From the NCBI RefSeq assembly GCF_002954685.1, contig NZ_MSCN01000001.1:2905554-2969553 (forward strand): a DNA stretch of 64,000 bases, read 5' to 3'. The stretch is from Polaribacter porphyrae. Lineage in GTDB: Bacteria > Bacteroidota > Bacteroidia > Flavobacteriales > Flavobacteriaceae. The position numbers and the translations under genes were made by a program. This document shows, piece after piece, positions 18,982-26,224 of this stretch (its first letter is position 1; each line of letters starts with the position of its first letter). A model generated the notes under the pieces. It was not told the DNA's origin, searched no databases, and was given only the letters and a program-made list of their open reading frames with translations.

Positions 18982-19683
18982 ATGGATTGTATTATAATTG
19001 ATGATGACGCAACTGCTAGGCTGATTACAAGACAGTTATGTTTAAATTCAGGAAAAATAAATGTTATTGATGAATTTTCTTCAGCAATTGAAGCTATTAA
19101 ATTCTTGAATAGCAATACAGTAGATATGGTATATTTAGATATACACATGCCCACATTTTCTGGCTTTGATTTTATCAAAACACTAAAGAATCCACCTAAA
19201 ATTGTATTAACAACTTCTGATAAGAATTTAGCATTAGAGGCATTTGAGTATAAAAGTGTAGTAGATTACCTTGTAAAACCAATCAACAAAGAAAGATTTG
19301 ATAAATCACTAGATAAGCTCTTTTCTATTTCTAATAATGTTGAAGAATCTATTATAGAAAAAAAAGAGACACCAGAACATATTTATGTAAATGTTGATAG
19401 AAGACTAGTAAAAGTACACATACCAAGTATATTTTTAATTGAAGCAAAAGGTGATTATATCAATATAAAAACTAAAGAAAAGAACTATATAGTTCATTCT
19501 ACGTTAAAGAAAATTCAAGATAAACTACCAACACATTTATTTTTTAAAGTACACAGATCTTTTATTATTAATACTTCAGAAATTATTGATATAGAAGATA
19601 ATACTGTGCTAGTTAATAAAGATGTTGTACCAGTTAGTAGATCTAATAAAGGAGAGTTAATGAAGAAATTAAATTTACTTTAA
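18982..19683 (+). CDS. LytTR-family response regulator
   Basis: This 233-residue protein has an N-terminal receiver domain (residues 1-115; D53 in YLDIHMP is the acceptor and K in VKPI is conserved). Its C-terminal LytTR DNA-binding domain spans about 128-233 (IYVNVDRRLVKVHIPSIFLI, EAKGDYINI, FKVHRSFIINT). LytTR regulators usually pair with LytS-type membrane kinases, but none is present here. It closes a receiver-Hpt-LytTR set and is followed by a possible small RNA and terminator. Confidence 0.92.
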   Translation: MDCIIIDDDATARLITRQLCLNSGKINVIDEFSSAIEAIKFLNSNTVDMVYLDIHMPTFSGFDFIKTLKNPPKIVLTTSDKNLALEAFEYKSVVDYLVKPINKERFDKSLDKLFSISNNVEESIIEKKETPEHIYVNVDRRLVKVHIPSIFLIEAKGDYINIKTKEKNYIVHSTLKKIQDKLPTHLFFKVHRSFIINTSEIIDIEDNTVLVNKDVVPVSRSNKGELMKKLNLL

Positions 19684-19751
19684 CATTATTTAATTCTATT
19701 AAACGATACTTTTCTACCATTCAACCACAGAAAAAACCCAATTACCGAAGA

Positions 19752-19858
19752 TTGTTAAAGTTTTGTAAATTGATTTTTATATTTGTGTAGATATCAATTA
19801 TAAGTTGGGGGATTTATAAATTGTAAAAACATAGAGCTGATTTTAATCAGCTCTTTTT
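19752..19858 (+). ncRNA. Candidate small RNA between the LytTR and LacI genes
   Basis: A TTG (19752-19754), 23 bases, then TATATTTG (19778-19785) resembles a Bacteroidota promoter. About 68 bases downstream lies a classical terminator (stem 19833-19842 with 19845-19854, then seven or more T). No open reading frame fits between them. The predicted transcript (about 19790-19858) contains the G run in AAGTTGGGGGAT. The terminator could instead simply end the LytTR transcript. Confidence 0.35.
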
Positions 19859-19861
19859 TTG
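19833..19861 (+). terminator. Terminator after the LytTR gene or small RNA
   Basis: AGAGCTGATT pairs with AATCAGCTCT around a two-base loop, followed by TTTTTTT. It is 150 bases after the LytTR stop codon. Confidence 0.85.
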
Positions 19862-19885
19862 TTTAAAAATCACAATATCAGATTT

Positions 19886-20920
19886 TTATAAATTATAATT
19901 TTTTAAAGAAGATTCTCTTACAATTAGTTTTGCATCTAAAATTATTTTATTCAAAGACTGCTCAATTTTAGTTTTTTTAGAATACCCTAAAAAAGTTTCA
20001 GCAGCAATTCTACCAATCTTATAAGAATGTTGATTTACACTTGTTATTTTTGGAGTTACCATATTTGCAAAAGGTTCATCACCAAAACCAACTAATGCAA
20101 TTTCTTGAGGTACTTTAATTTTCTTTTCATTTAAAATCTGTAAAGCTCCAAGAGCAGCATAATCTCCAGCAACATAAACAGCATCTGGTCTGTTTTTTAA
20201 ATTTAATAATTGTTGCATTTTTTTTCTACCATCTTCTGTTGATAAATCACTTTCAAGTAGAAGCTCATTTTCTAAAGGTAAATTATGTTTTTGTAAAGCG
20301 TCAATATATCCTCTAATTCTATTATTATAAATTCTAGTTCGTTTAAAACCACTAATATGTGCAATTCTTTTACATCCTTGTTCTACAAGATGATTCACAA
20401 TTACATGACTGCTATCGTAATCATCAATACCAATATAATCTACATTCAAATCATTCTCACCTCTATCAAAAGTGATTAATGGAATACCAGCCGCTTTAAT
20501 TTTTTCAAAATGATTTAGATCTACAGTTTCATTTGCCATTGATGCTATAATTCCATCAACTTGAGTAAACAAAAGTGTATCAATATTGGCACATTCTTTT
20601 TTATAAGATTCGTTAGATTGTGTAATGATGATGTTATAGCCTTCTTCATTTAAAACCTCTTCTATATTATGAATGGTAGCTGCAAAAAAATTACTATTGG
20701 TTCTAGGTACAATAACCCCAACCAATTTACTTTTACCACTTCTTAAAGCACTTGCCAAATGGTTTGGTTGATAATTTAAGTTTTTAGCAACTTGTCTTAC
20801 TGCTTTTTTAGTTTTTTCACTAATCCTAGAGTCGTTATGCAACGCTTTAGAAACAGCAGCACCAGATATATTTAGCACATTTGCAATATCTTTTATAGTA
20901 GTTTTGTTTTTTTTTGCCAA
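19886..20920 (-). CDS. LacI-family regulator of the KDG genes
   Basis: This 344-residue protein has an N-terminal LacI helix-turn-helix (TTIKDIANVLNISGAAVSKA), a hinge helix (NHLASALRSGKS) and a periplasmic-binding-like sensor domain. It starts at TTG 20920: no ATG is available, and this start gives the normal family N terminus with a leader of about 26 bases from its promoter. It diverges from kdgK and eda, and palindromic operators lie at both promoters, so it most likely represses the KDG genes and itself until a sugar acid binds. The inducer is probably KDG or its phosphate, as for similar regulators; this is inferred. Confidence 0.88.
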   Translation of the reverse strand: MAKKNKTTIKDIANVLNISGAAVSKALHNDSRISEKTKKAVRQVAKNLNYQPNHLASALRSGKSKLVGVIVPRTNSNFFAATIHNIEEVLNEEGYNIIITQSNESYKKECANIDTLLFTQVDGIIASMANETVDLNHFEKIKAAGIPLITFDRGENDLNVDYIGIDDYDSSHVIVNHLVEQGCKRIAHISGFKRTRIYNNRIRGYIDALQKHNLPLENELLLESDLSTEDGRKKMQQLLNLKNRPDAVYVAGDYAALGALQILNEKKIKVPQEIALVGFGDEPFANMVTPKITSVNQHSYKIGRIAAETFLGYSKKTKIEQSLNKIILDAKLIVRESSLKNYNL

Positions 20921-20936
20921 ATTTTTATATCTTTGC

Positions 20937-20948
20937 TTAATCGTTTAA
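20937..20948. promoter_or_regulatory. Operator O1 at the LacI gene start
   Basis: TTAATCGTTTAA differs by one base from the core of the perfect operator at 21020-21041. It covers the predicted transcription start of the LacI gene (about 20946), so it would allow autorepression. Confidence 0.55.
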
Positions 20949-20949
20949 A

Positions 20950-20981
20950 CAAAGATACAGTTTGAATTAGAATAATCAAAA
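20950..20981 (-). promoter_or_regulatory. Promoter of the LacI-family gene
   Basis: Read on the minus strand, TTTTG (20981-20977), 19 bases, then TATCTTTG (20957-20950) is an excellent match to the Bacteroidota -33/-7 promoter. Confidence 0.75.
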
Positions 20982-20988
20982 CAAATAG

Positions 20989-21015
20989 TTGAATATAGGT
21001 TTTGATTTTATTTTG
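20989..21015 (+). promoter_or_regulatory. Promoter of kdgK-eda
   Basis: TTG (20989-20991), 17 bases, then TATTTTG (21009-21015). The -7 box is one base shorter than TAnnTTTG, so the match is only fair. The operator at 21020-21041 begins five bases after it, where transcription should start. Confidence 0.5.
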
Positions 21016-21019
21016 AAAC

Positions 21020-21041
21020 ATTGGTTAAACGTTTAACCAAT
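21020..21041. promoter_or_regulatory. Operator O2, perfect palindrome before kdgK
   Basis: A 22-base perfect palindrome centred on CG (core TTGGTTAAACGTTTAACCAA) lies at the expected transcription start of kdgK. Even palindromes with a central CG are the standard binding site of LacI-family proteins, and the regulator gene is divergent next door. Confidence 0.85.
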
Positions 21042-21070
21042 TAATTATAAACTTAAAATTTAGAGTAAAA

Positions 21071-22117
21071 ATGGGTAAAGTAGTAACTTTCGGAGAAATC
21101 ATGTTAAGATTAGCTCCTCAAGGATTTTTAAGGTTTTCGCAAGCAAATAATTTTGATGTAATTTATGGTGGTGGAGAATCTAATGTAGCAGTTTCTTTAG
21201 CTAATTATGGAGTTGATGTAGATTTTGTAACGCGTTTACCAAAGAATGATATTGGGCAGTGTGCAATGATGGAAATGCGTAAAAGAGGTGTTAATGTTAA
21301 CAAAATAGTTTGGGGTGGAGACAGGTTAGGAATTTATTTTTTAGAAACAGGTGCAGTATCTAGAGGCTCTAAAGTAGTTTATGATAGAGCACATTCTGCA
21401 ATTGCAGAAATCGAGTCTGGAATGATTGATTGGGATGCTGTTTTTGATGGTGTAGAATGGTTTCATTGGACAGGTATCACTCCAGCAATTTCTCAAGGAG
21501 CTGCAGATGTATGTTTAGAAGCTGTAAAAGCTGCAAGTTCCAAAGGCGTTACTATTTCTACAGATTTAAATTATAGAGCTAAACTTTGGAAATATTGTGA
21601 TGATGCTCACAGAGAAAAAGTAATGACAGAATTAACATCTTACTGTGATGTAGTTTTAGGAAATGAAGAAGATGCAGAAAAACATTTTGGAATTCATCCA
21701 GAAGGATTAGATGTGCACAAACATGGTCATGATGTAAAAGCTGAAGCATTCTTATCTGTTTGTAAGCAAATGATGGAAAAATTTCCAAGAGCTAAAAAAG
21801 TAATTACAACATTAAGAGGTTCTATTTCTGCTTCTCACAATACATGGGCAGGAGTTTTATATGATGGAGAAAAAATGTACGAAACTCGCCAATATCAGAT
21901 TACTGATATTGTAGATAGAGTTGGTGGTGGAGATTCTTTTATGGGAGGATTAATCTATGGATTGTTAAAATATCCAGAAGATGATCAAAACGCATTAGAC
22001 TTTGCAGTTGCTGCATCTTGTTTAAAACATACAATTAAAGGTGATGCCAACTTGGTAACTGTATCTGAAGTAGAAAAATTAATGGGAGGTGATGCTTCTG
22101 GTAGAGTAGCTAGATAA
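21071..22117 (+). CDS. kdgK: 2-keto-3-deoxygluconate kinase
   Basis: This 348-residue PfkB-family sugar kinase phosphorylates KDG, the common product of uronic acid breakdown (pectin, alginate and similar polymers). It starts with VTFGEIMLRLAP and has the substrate lid region YGGGESNVAVSLANYG. The catalytic DRVGGGDSFMGGLIYG anion hole lies near residue 280. The next gene, eda, cleaves its product, which fixes the pathway. It is controlled by the divergent LacI-family regulator through the palindrome at 21020. Confidence 0.93.
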   Translation: MGKVVTFGEIMLRLAPQGFLRFSQANNFDVIYGGGESNVAVSLANYGVDVDFVTRLPKNDIGQCAMMEMRKRGVNVNKIVWGGDRLGIYFLETGAVSRGSKVVYDRAHSAIAEIESGMIDWDAVFDGVEWFHWTGITPAISQGAADVCLEAVKAASSKGVTISTDLNYRAKLWKYCDDAHREKVMTELTSYCDVVLGNEEDAEKHFGIHPEGLDVHKHGHDVKAEAFLSVCKQMMEKFPRAKKVITTLRGSISASHNTWAGVLYDGEKMYETRQYQITDIVDRVGGGDSFMGGLIYGLLKYPEDDQNALDFAVAASCLKHTIKGDANLVTVSEVEKLMGGDASGRVAR

Positions 22118-22122
22118 TACAA

Positions 22123-22181
22123 GTGTTTATTCGTTTATCTGTTAAGTTGTTTTATTCAATTTTACAGATAAACAAATACAC
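22123..22181 (+). promoter_or_regulatory. Imperfect hairpin between kdgK and eda
   Basis: TTTATCTGTTAA and flanking bases (22123-22145) pair with TTTACAGATAAA and flanking bases (22161-22181) with only a few bulges. No T run follows, so it is not a clear terminator. It could protect or process the kdgK-eda message. Confidence 0.4.
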
Positions 22182-22207
22182 AATCAAATAAATACATATT
22201 TTTTAAG

Positions 22208-22876
22208 ATGGCACAATATTCAAGAATAGAAGTAGCACAAGTAATGAAAGATACAGGAATGGTTCCTTTATTTTTTCATAGTGATATAGAAGTAAGTAAA
22301 AAAGTTTTAAAAGCATGTTATGATGGTGGAGCTCGTTTATTAGAGTTTACAGCTAGAGGTGATTTTGCTCATGAAATTTTTGGAGAATTAACAAAATATG
22401 CAATCAAAGAATTACCAGGAATGGTAATGGGTGTAGGTTCTGTAACTGATGCAGCAGCAGCTTCATTATTCATGGCTTTAGGTGCAAACTTTATTGTAAC
22501 TCCAGTTTTAAGAGAAGATATTGCAATTGCTTGTAACAGAAGAAAAGTTTTATGGTCTCCTGGTTGTGGAACTTTAACAGAAATAGCAAGAGCAGAAGAA
22601 TTAGGATGTGAAATTGTAAAGTTATTTCCTGGCGATATTTATGGTCCTCAATTTGTAAAAGGTGTTAAAGGGCCTCAACCTTGGACAAGTATAATGCCAA
22701 CAGGTGGTGTTGCACCAACAAAAGAAAATTTAACAGGTTGGTTTAATGCAGGTGTAACTTGTGTTGGAATGGGCTCAAAATTAATGGCAAAAGATGCTGA
22801 TGGAAATTTTGACTATGATAAAATTGAAAGTAAAACTAGAGAAGCTTTAAACATCATTAAAAATTTAAAGAGCTAG
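22208..22876 (+). CDS. eda: 2-keto-3-deoxy-6-phosphogluconate aldolase
   Basis: This 222-residue class I aldolase cleaves KDPG to pyruvate and glyceraldehyde 3-phosphate and usually also acts on 4-hydroxy-2-oxoglutarate. The Schiff-base lysine is in CEIVKLFPGD, and the catalytic glutamate is in LLEFTARGD. The phosphate-binding MPTGGVAPTKENL segment is present. With kdgK it forms the lower half of uronate catabolism. A terminator follows at 22903. Confidence 0.94.
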   Translation: MAQYSRIEVAQVMKDTGMVPLFFHSDIEVSKKVLKACYDGGARLLEFTARGDFAHEIFGELTKYAIKELPGMVMGVGSVTDAAAASLFMALGANFIVTPVLREDIAIACNRRKVLWSPGCGTLTEIARAEELGCEIVKLFPGDIYGPQFVKGVKGPQPWTSIMPTGGVAPTKENLTGWFNAGVTCVGMGSKLMAKDADGNFDYDKIESKTREALNIIKNLKS

Positions 22877-22902
22877 TTATTATTTGATTATTTAAAACGG
22901 AG

Positions 22903-22935
22903 AAACTCCATCAGAAATGTTGGAGTTTTTTTTAG
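22903..22935 (+). terminator. Terminator after eda
   Basis: AAACTCCA (22903-22910) pairs with TGGAGTTT (22921-22928) across a ten-base loop, followed by a run of T. An ATG at 22917 in the loop is not a real gene start. Confidence 0.85.
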
Positions 22936-22973
22936 ATATTATTGTAACTTTACCATTAAATAAAACAAACTTC

Positions 22974-23399
22974 ATGAAAGAAATTCATTCATATTGGGCG
23001 TATTTAGTATTGTTAATACTAATTTTTGCAGTTGTAAATGCAATAATAGGGCTTACTCAAAAAAAACAATTTACTAATAAAGATTTAAGAATCGGATTAT
23101 TTACGTTAATTGTTACTCACATTCAACTACTTATAGGTTTAGCATGGTATTTTATGTCTCCTTGGTATAAAGGTTTAAAAAGTAATGCATCAGAAGTTAT
23201 GGCAGATAAAGCAACTCGACTATTAGCAGTTGAGCATCCAATAACAATGATTTTTGCTATCGTATTAATTACTATTGGTTGGTCTAAACATAAAAAGAAA
23301 ACTACAGATGCTGGTAAGTTTAAAATGTTTGTTATTTTTTATGGTTTAGGTTTATTTCTTATTCTTTCTAGAATTCCATGGAACAATTGGTTTAGTTAA
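22974..23399 (+). CDS. Small four-helix membrane protein, cytochrome-b-like
   Basis: This 141-residue protein has four membrane segments (about residues 6-25, 40-60, 85-103 and 115-133). Histidines H5 and others at helix ends (IHSYWAY, THIQLL, VEHPI) suggest possible haem binding, and similar flavobacterial proteins are often labelled cytochrome B; function is unproven. The frame opens further up at an ATG inside the terminator at 22917, so ATG 22974 (MKEIHSYW) is preferred. Its stop overlaps the plsC start as TAATG, so the two are translationally coupled. Confidence 0.65.
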   Translation: MKEIHSYWAYLVLLILIFAVVNAIIGLTQKKQFTNKDLRIGLFTLIVTHIQLLIGLAWYFMSPWYKGLKSNASEVMADKATRLLAVEHPITMIFAIVLITIGWSKHKKKTTDAGKFKMFVIFYGLGLFLILSRIPWNNWFS

Positions 23400-24127
23400 T
23401 GAAAATTATTAGTTATATATTATCTCCAATTTTTGCAGTAGTATTTATTTTACTATTAGTTATCTTTCATCCATTACAATGGTTAAGTTTAAATCTATTT
23501 GGGTATAAAGCACATGCAAAAGTTGTAGCGATTTTAAATTTCTTCTTGGTAAAATCTATGTTATTTATAGGTGTTCCTATCTACTGTAAAAATGAATATG
23601 ATTTACCAGAAAACACTTCTTTAATTTTTGTTTCTAATCATCAAAGTACTTTTGATATTCCACCAATTGGTTGGTTTTTTAGAAAACATCATCCAAAATT
23701 TGTTGCAAAAATTGAATTAGGGAAAGGGATTCCAAGTGTTTCTTACAATTTAAGACATGGAGGTGCAGCACTCATTAATAGAAAAGACCCAAAACAAGCA
23801 ATTAGTGCACTTGTTGATTTTTCAAAAAGAATCAATAAAAATAAATGGGGAGCCATTATTTTTCCTGAAGGTACAAGAAGTAGAACAGGAGCACCAAAAA
23901 AATTTGCCACTAATGGCTTAAAAGTTATTACTAAATATAATAAAGATGGTTATGTAGTACCTTTAACCATTAATAATTCTTGGAAAGTATTTAAATATGG
24001 AAAATTTCCACTAGGAATAGGTAGTCCTATTACAATTACTACTCACAAACCTTTAAAAATTGATTCTATGCCTTTTGATGAATTATTAGAAAAAACAGAA
24101 TCAATAATTAAGGAGCATATCAAATAA
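23399..24127 (+). CDS. plsC: 1-acyl-sn-glycerol-3-phosphate acyltransferase
   Basis: This 242-residue protein has the lysophospholipid acyltransferase domain that makes phosphatidic acid. The HX4D active site is NHQSTFD (about residues 80-86), and the substrate site FPEGTRSR follows near 155. An N-terminal hydrophobic pair (about 5-55) anchors it in the inner membrane. Its start overlaps the upstream stop by one base, and a fatty acid desaturase gene follows 4 bases after its stop, giving a membrane-lipid operon. Confidence 0.9.
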   Translation: MKIISYILSPIFAVVFILLLVIFHPLQWLSLNLFGYKAHAKVVAILNFFLVKSMLFIGVPIYCKNEYDLPENTSLIFVSNHQSTFDIPPIGWFFRKHHPKFVAKIELGKGIPSVSYNLRHGGAALINRKDPKQAISALVDFSKRINKNKWGAIIFPEGTRSRTGAPKKFATNGLKVITKYNKDGYVVPLTINNSWKVFKYGKFPLGIGSPITITTHKPLKIDSMPFDELLEKTESIIKEHIK

Positions 24128-24131
24128 ATTT

Positions 24132-25115
24132 ATGTCGATAAAAAATGTAAGAAAAGAAGTGATGTTAACTTTAGAAAAAAGTATGCAAGACTTCGTAAAT
24201 AGATATTTAATACCAGCTGAAAAAATATGGCAACCTACAGATTTTTTGCCAAACTCTCAAGAAAACTCATTCATTTCAGAAGTAGAAGAAATTAGAGAAT
24301 TATCTAAAGATTTACATGATGATTTTTGGGTAGTTTTAGTAGGCGATACCATTACAGAAGAAGCTTTACCAACCTATGAATCTTGGCTTTTAGATTTAGA
24401 TGGTGTTTCTCAAGATCCAGACAATAGTTGGGCAAAATGGGTAAGAACTTGGACAGCAGAAGAAAACAGGCATGGAGATGTATTAAACAAATACTTGTAT
24501 TTATCAGGTAGAGTTAATATGCGTGAAGTTGAGATTTCTACACAACATTTAATCGCAGATGGTTTTGATATTGGTACTTCAACAGATCCATACAAAAACT
24601 TTGTATATACTACGTTTCAGGAATTGGCAACCTATATTTCTCACAACAATGTAGCTAAAATTGCTCGAAAAAAGGGACATAAAGCTTTGGCAAAAATGTC
24701 TAAAATTATCGCTGGTGATGAAATGCGTCATCACCAAGCGTATGCACATTTTGTAAAAGAAATTTTTAAGATTGATGCAAGTGAAATGATGTTGGCTTTT
24801 CAACACATGATGAAACATAAAATTGTAATGCCTGCCATGCATTTAAGAGAATCTTTTGGTGCAAAAGGAAGTTTATTTGACGATTTTTCTACAGTAGCAC
24901 AAAGAATAGGTGTTTACACAGGTTTTGATTATGTTGATATTTTAAAGAAAATGAACTCAATGTGGGAGATTGATAAGATATTAAATTTAACACCAGAAGC
25001 TGAAAAAGCACGAGATTTTTTAATGAATCTTCCAGATAGAATGTATAGAATTACTGAAAGAATAAAAATACCAGATACTGAATTTAAGTTCAAATGGATG
25101 TTACAACCTAGTTAA
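24132..25115 (+). CDS. Acyl-ACP desaturase
   Basis: This 327-residue soluble protein belongs to the ferritin-like di-iron acyl-ACP desaturases (plant stearoyl-ACP desaturase type). Both iron-binding motifs are visible: EENRHG near residue 112 and DEMRHHQ near 197, each with a partner glutamate (ITEEALP and TTFQELATYISH). It would put a double bond in acyl chains, probably to keep membranes fluid in the cold. It lies directly after plsC, which supports a role in phospholipid composition. The electron donor is not encoded here. Confidence 0.92.
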   Translation: MSIKNVRKEVMLTLEKSMQDFVNRYLIPAEKIWQPTDFLPNSQENSFISEVEEIRELSKDLHDDFWVVLVGDTITEEALPTYESWLLDLDGVSQDPDNSWAKWVRTWTAEENRHGDVLNKYLYLSGRVNMREVEISTQHLIADGFDIGTSTDPYKNFVYTTFQELATYISHNNVAKIARKKGHKALAKMSKIIAGDEMRHHQAYAHFVKEIFKIDASEMMLAFQHMMKHKIVMPAMHLRESFGAKGSLFDDFSTVAQRIGVYTGFDYVDILKKMNSMWEIDKILNLTPEAEKARDFLMNLPDRMYRITERIKIPDTEFKFKWMLQPS

Positions 25116-25171
25116 CGTGAGTTCGATATAACTTTTCTAATTATTATAGATTATTTAATTGACAATTAGAT

Positions 25172-25252
25172 TATTGTCATTTCGAACGAAACATAATGGA
25201 GTTGAGAAATCTCAAATTTAGTATAAGATTTCTCCATTTCAGTCGAAATGAC
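25172..25252. repeat. Dispersed palindromic repeat, intact copy
   Basis: Outer arms TTGTCATTTCGA (25172-25183) and TCGAAATGACAA (25241-25252) are perfect inverses, and inner arms GAGAAATCT (25202-25210) and AGATTTCTC (25224-25232) are perfect inverses nested inside. The element is non-coding. Partial copies lie at 61833-61870 and, more decayed, at 11931-11995. This kind of element is common between flavobacterial genes. Confidence 0.8.
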
Positions 25253-25331
25253 AACAATCTCATATAACAAAATTCTTATCTAACTAATTAACAATATTTT
25301 TTAAGTCGAATTCAAGTTAGTTAATAAATAA

Positions 25332-25366
25332 TCCTCGTAAGTTTATATAGGCTTTGAGGGTTTTTT
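25332..25366 (+). terminator. Weak terminator between convergent genes
   Basis: CCTCG (25333-25337) can pair with TGAGG (25355-25359) around a long loop, followed by six T. It is 220 bases after the desaturase stop and next to the stop of the opposing gene, so its role is uncertain. Confidence 0.45.
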
Positions 25367-25367
25367 A

Positions 25368-26150
25368 CTAAAAATCAATTGAAAAAGAATCTCTATCATT
25401 CAAAAAACCTAGTTTTTCACGAATGTTGTCCTGCTTTTCTCTATTAATAAAAGCGGATATAATTCCAACTTGATTTTTCGGTAAATTAGAGATTTCATTA
25501 CCTAAATAATCTATAATTAAAGAATTACCAGAATATTTATAGTTATTAGCATCACTGCCTGTTCTATTTACTCCAATTACATAGCTCATGTTTTCAATGG
25601 CACGTGCTTTTAAAAGTGTATCCCAAGCTTTAACTCTAGCTACAGGCCAATTTGCCATATAAATTAAAAGATCGTAATCTTCAGTATTTCTCGCCCAAAC
25701 AGGAAAACGTAAATCATAACAAATTAGTGGGCAAATTTTCCAGCCTTTAAAATCTACAATTAATTTTTCTTTTCCAGAAGTATACACTTTATTTTCTCCA
25801 GCTAACGTAAAAGAATGCCTTTTATCATAAGTTTCTATTTCTCCTGAAGGATGTACAAAAAGTAAGCGATTATGATAATTATTTTTATGTTTGATGATTA
25901 AACTTCCTGTGATTGCCAAATCGTATTTTTTAGCAATAGTTTTCATCCACTTTACTGAAGCTCCATCTAATGATTCTGCTATATTTTTTGGACTCATAGT
26001 AAAACCAGTAGTAAACATTTCTGGCAAAACGACTAGATCAGTTTCACTAGATAATTTTGCAATTTCATTTTCAAAAAACACTAAATTTTTCTTCGGATTT
26101 TCCCAAAACAAATCAGCCTGAATACCAACTACGTTCAATTCATTTTTCAT
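25368..26150 (-). CDS. Omega-amidase, nitrilase family (YafV-like)
   Basis: This 260-residue enzyme has the nitrilase catalytic set E44 (LPEMFTTGF), K110 (YDKRHSF) and C144 (LICYDLRFPVWARN). The layout closely follows E. coli YafV, an omega-amidase that hydrolyses alpha-ketoglutaramate and related amides, a repair and salvage role for transaminated glutamine. YMANWPVARVKAW and RAIENMSYVIGVNR are also typical of that branch. It diverges from the AddB-like gene. Confidence 0.9.
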   Translation of the reverse strand: MKNELNVVGIQADLFWENPKKNLVFFENEIAKLSSETDLVVLPEMFTTGFTMSPKNIAESLDGASVKWMKTIAKKYDLAITGSLIIKHKNNYHNRLLFVHPSGEIETYDKRHSFTLAGENKVYTSGKEKLIVDFKGWKICPLICYDLRFPVWARNTEDYDLLIYMANWPVARVKAWDTLLKARAIENMSYVIGVNRTGSDANNYKYSGNSLIIDYLGNEISNLPKNQVGIISAFINREKQDNIREKLGFLNDRDSFSIDF

Positions 26151-26224
26151 CTAAAAAAATATAAAATTATGGCACTATAAAAGTAAGTTTTTGTAATTTA
26201 GAAAACCAAATTCAAATAAAAAAA

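Noticed and set aside
22917..22973. Earlier ATG for the cytochrome-b-like gene
   Set aside because: It lies in the loop of the eda terminator; ATG 22974 is a better start.
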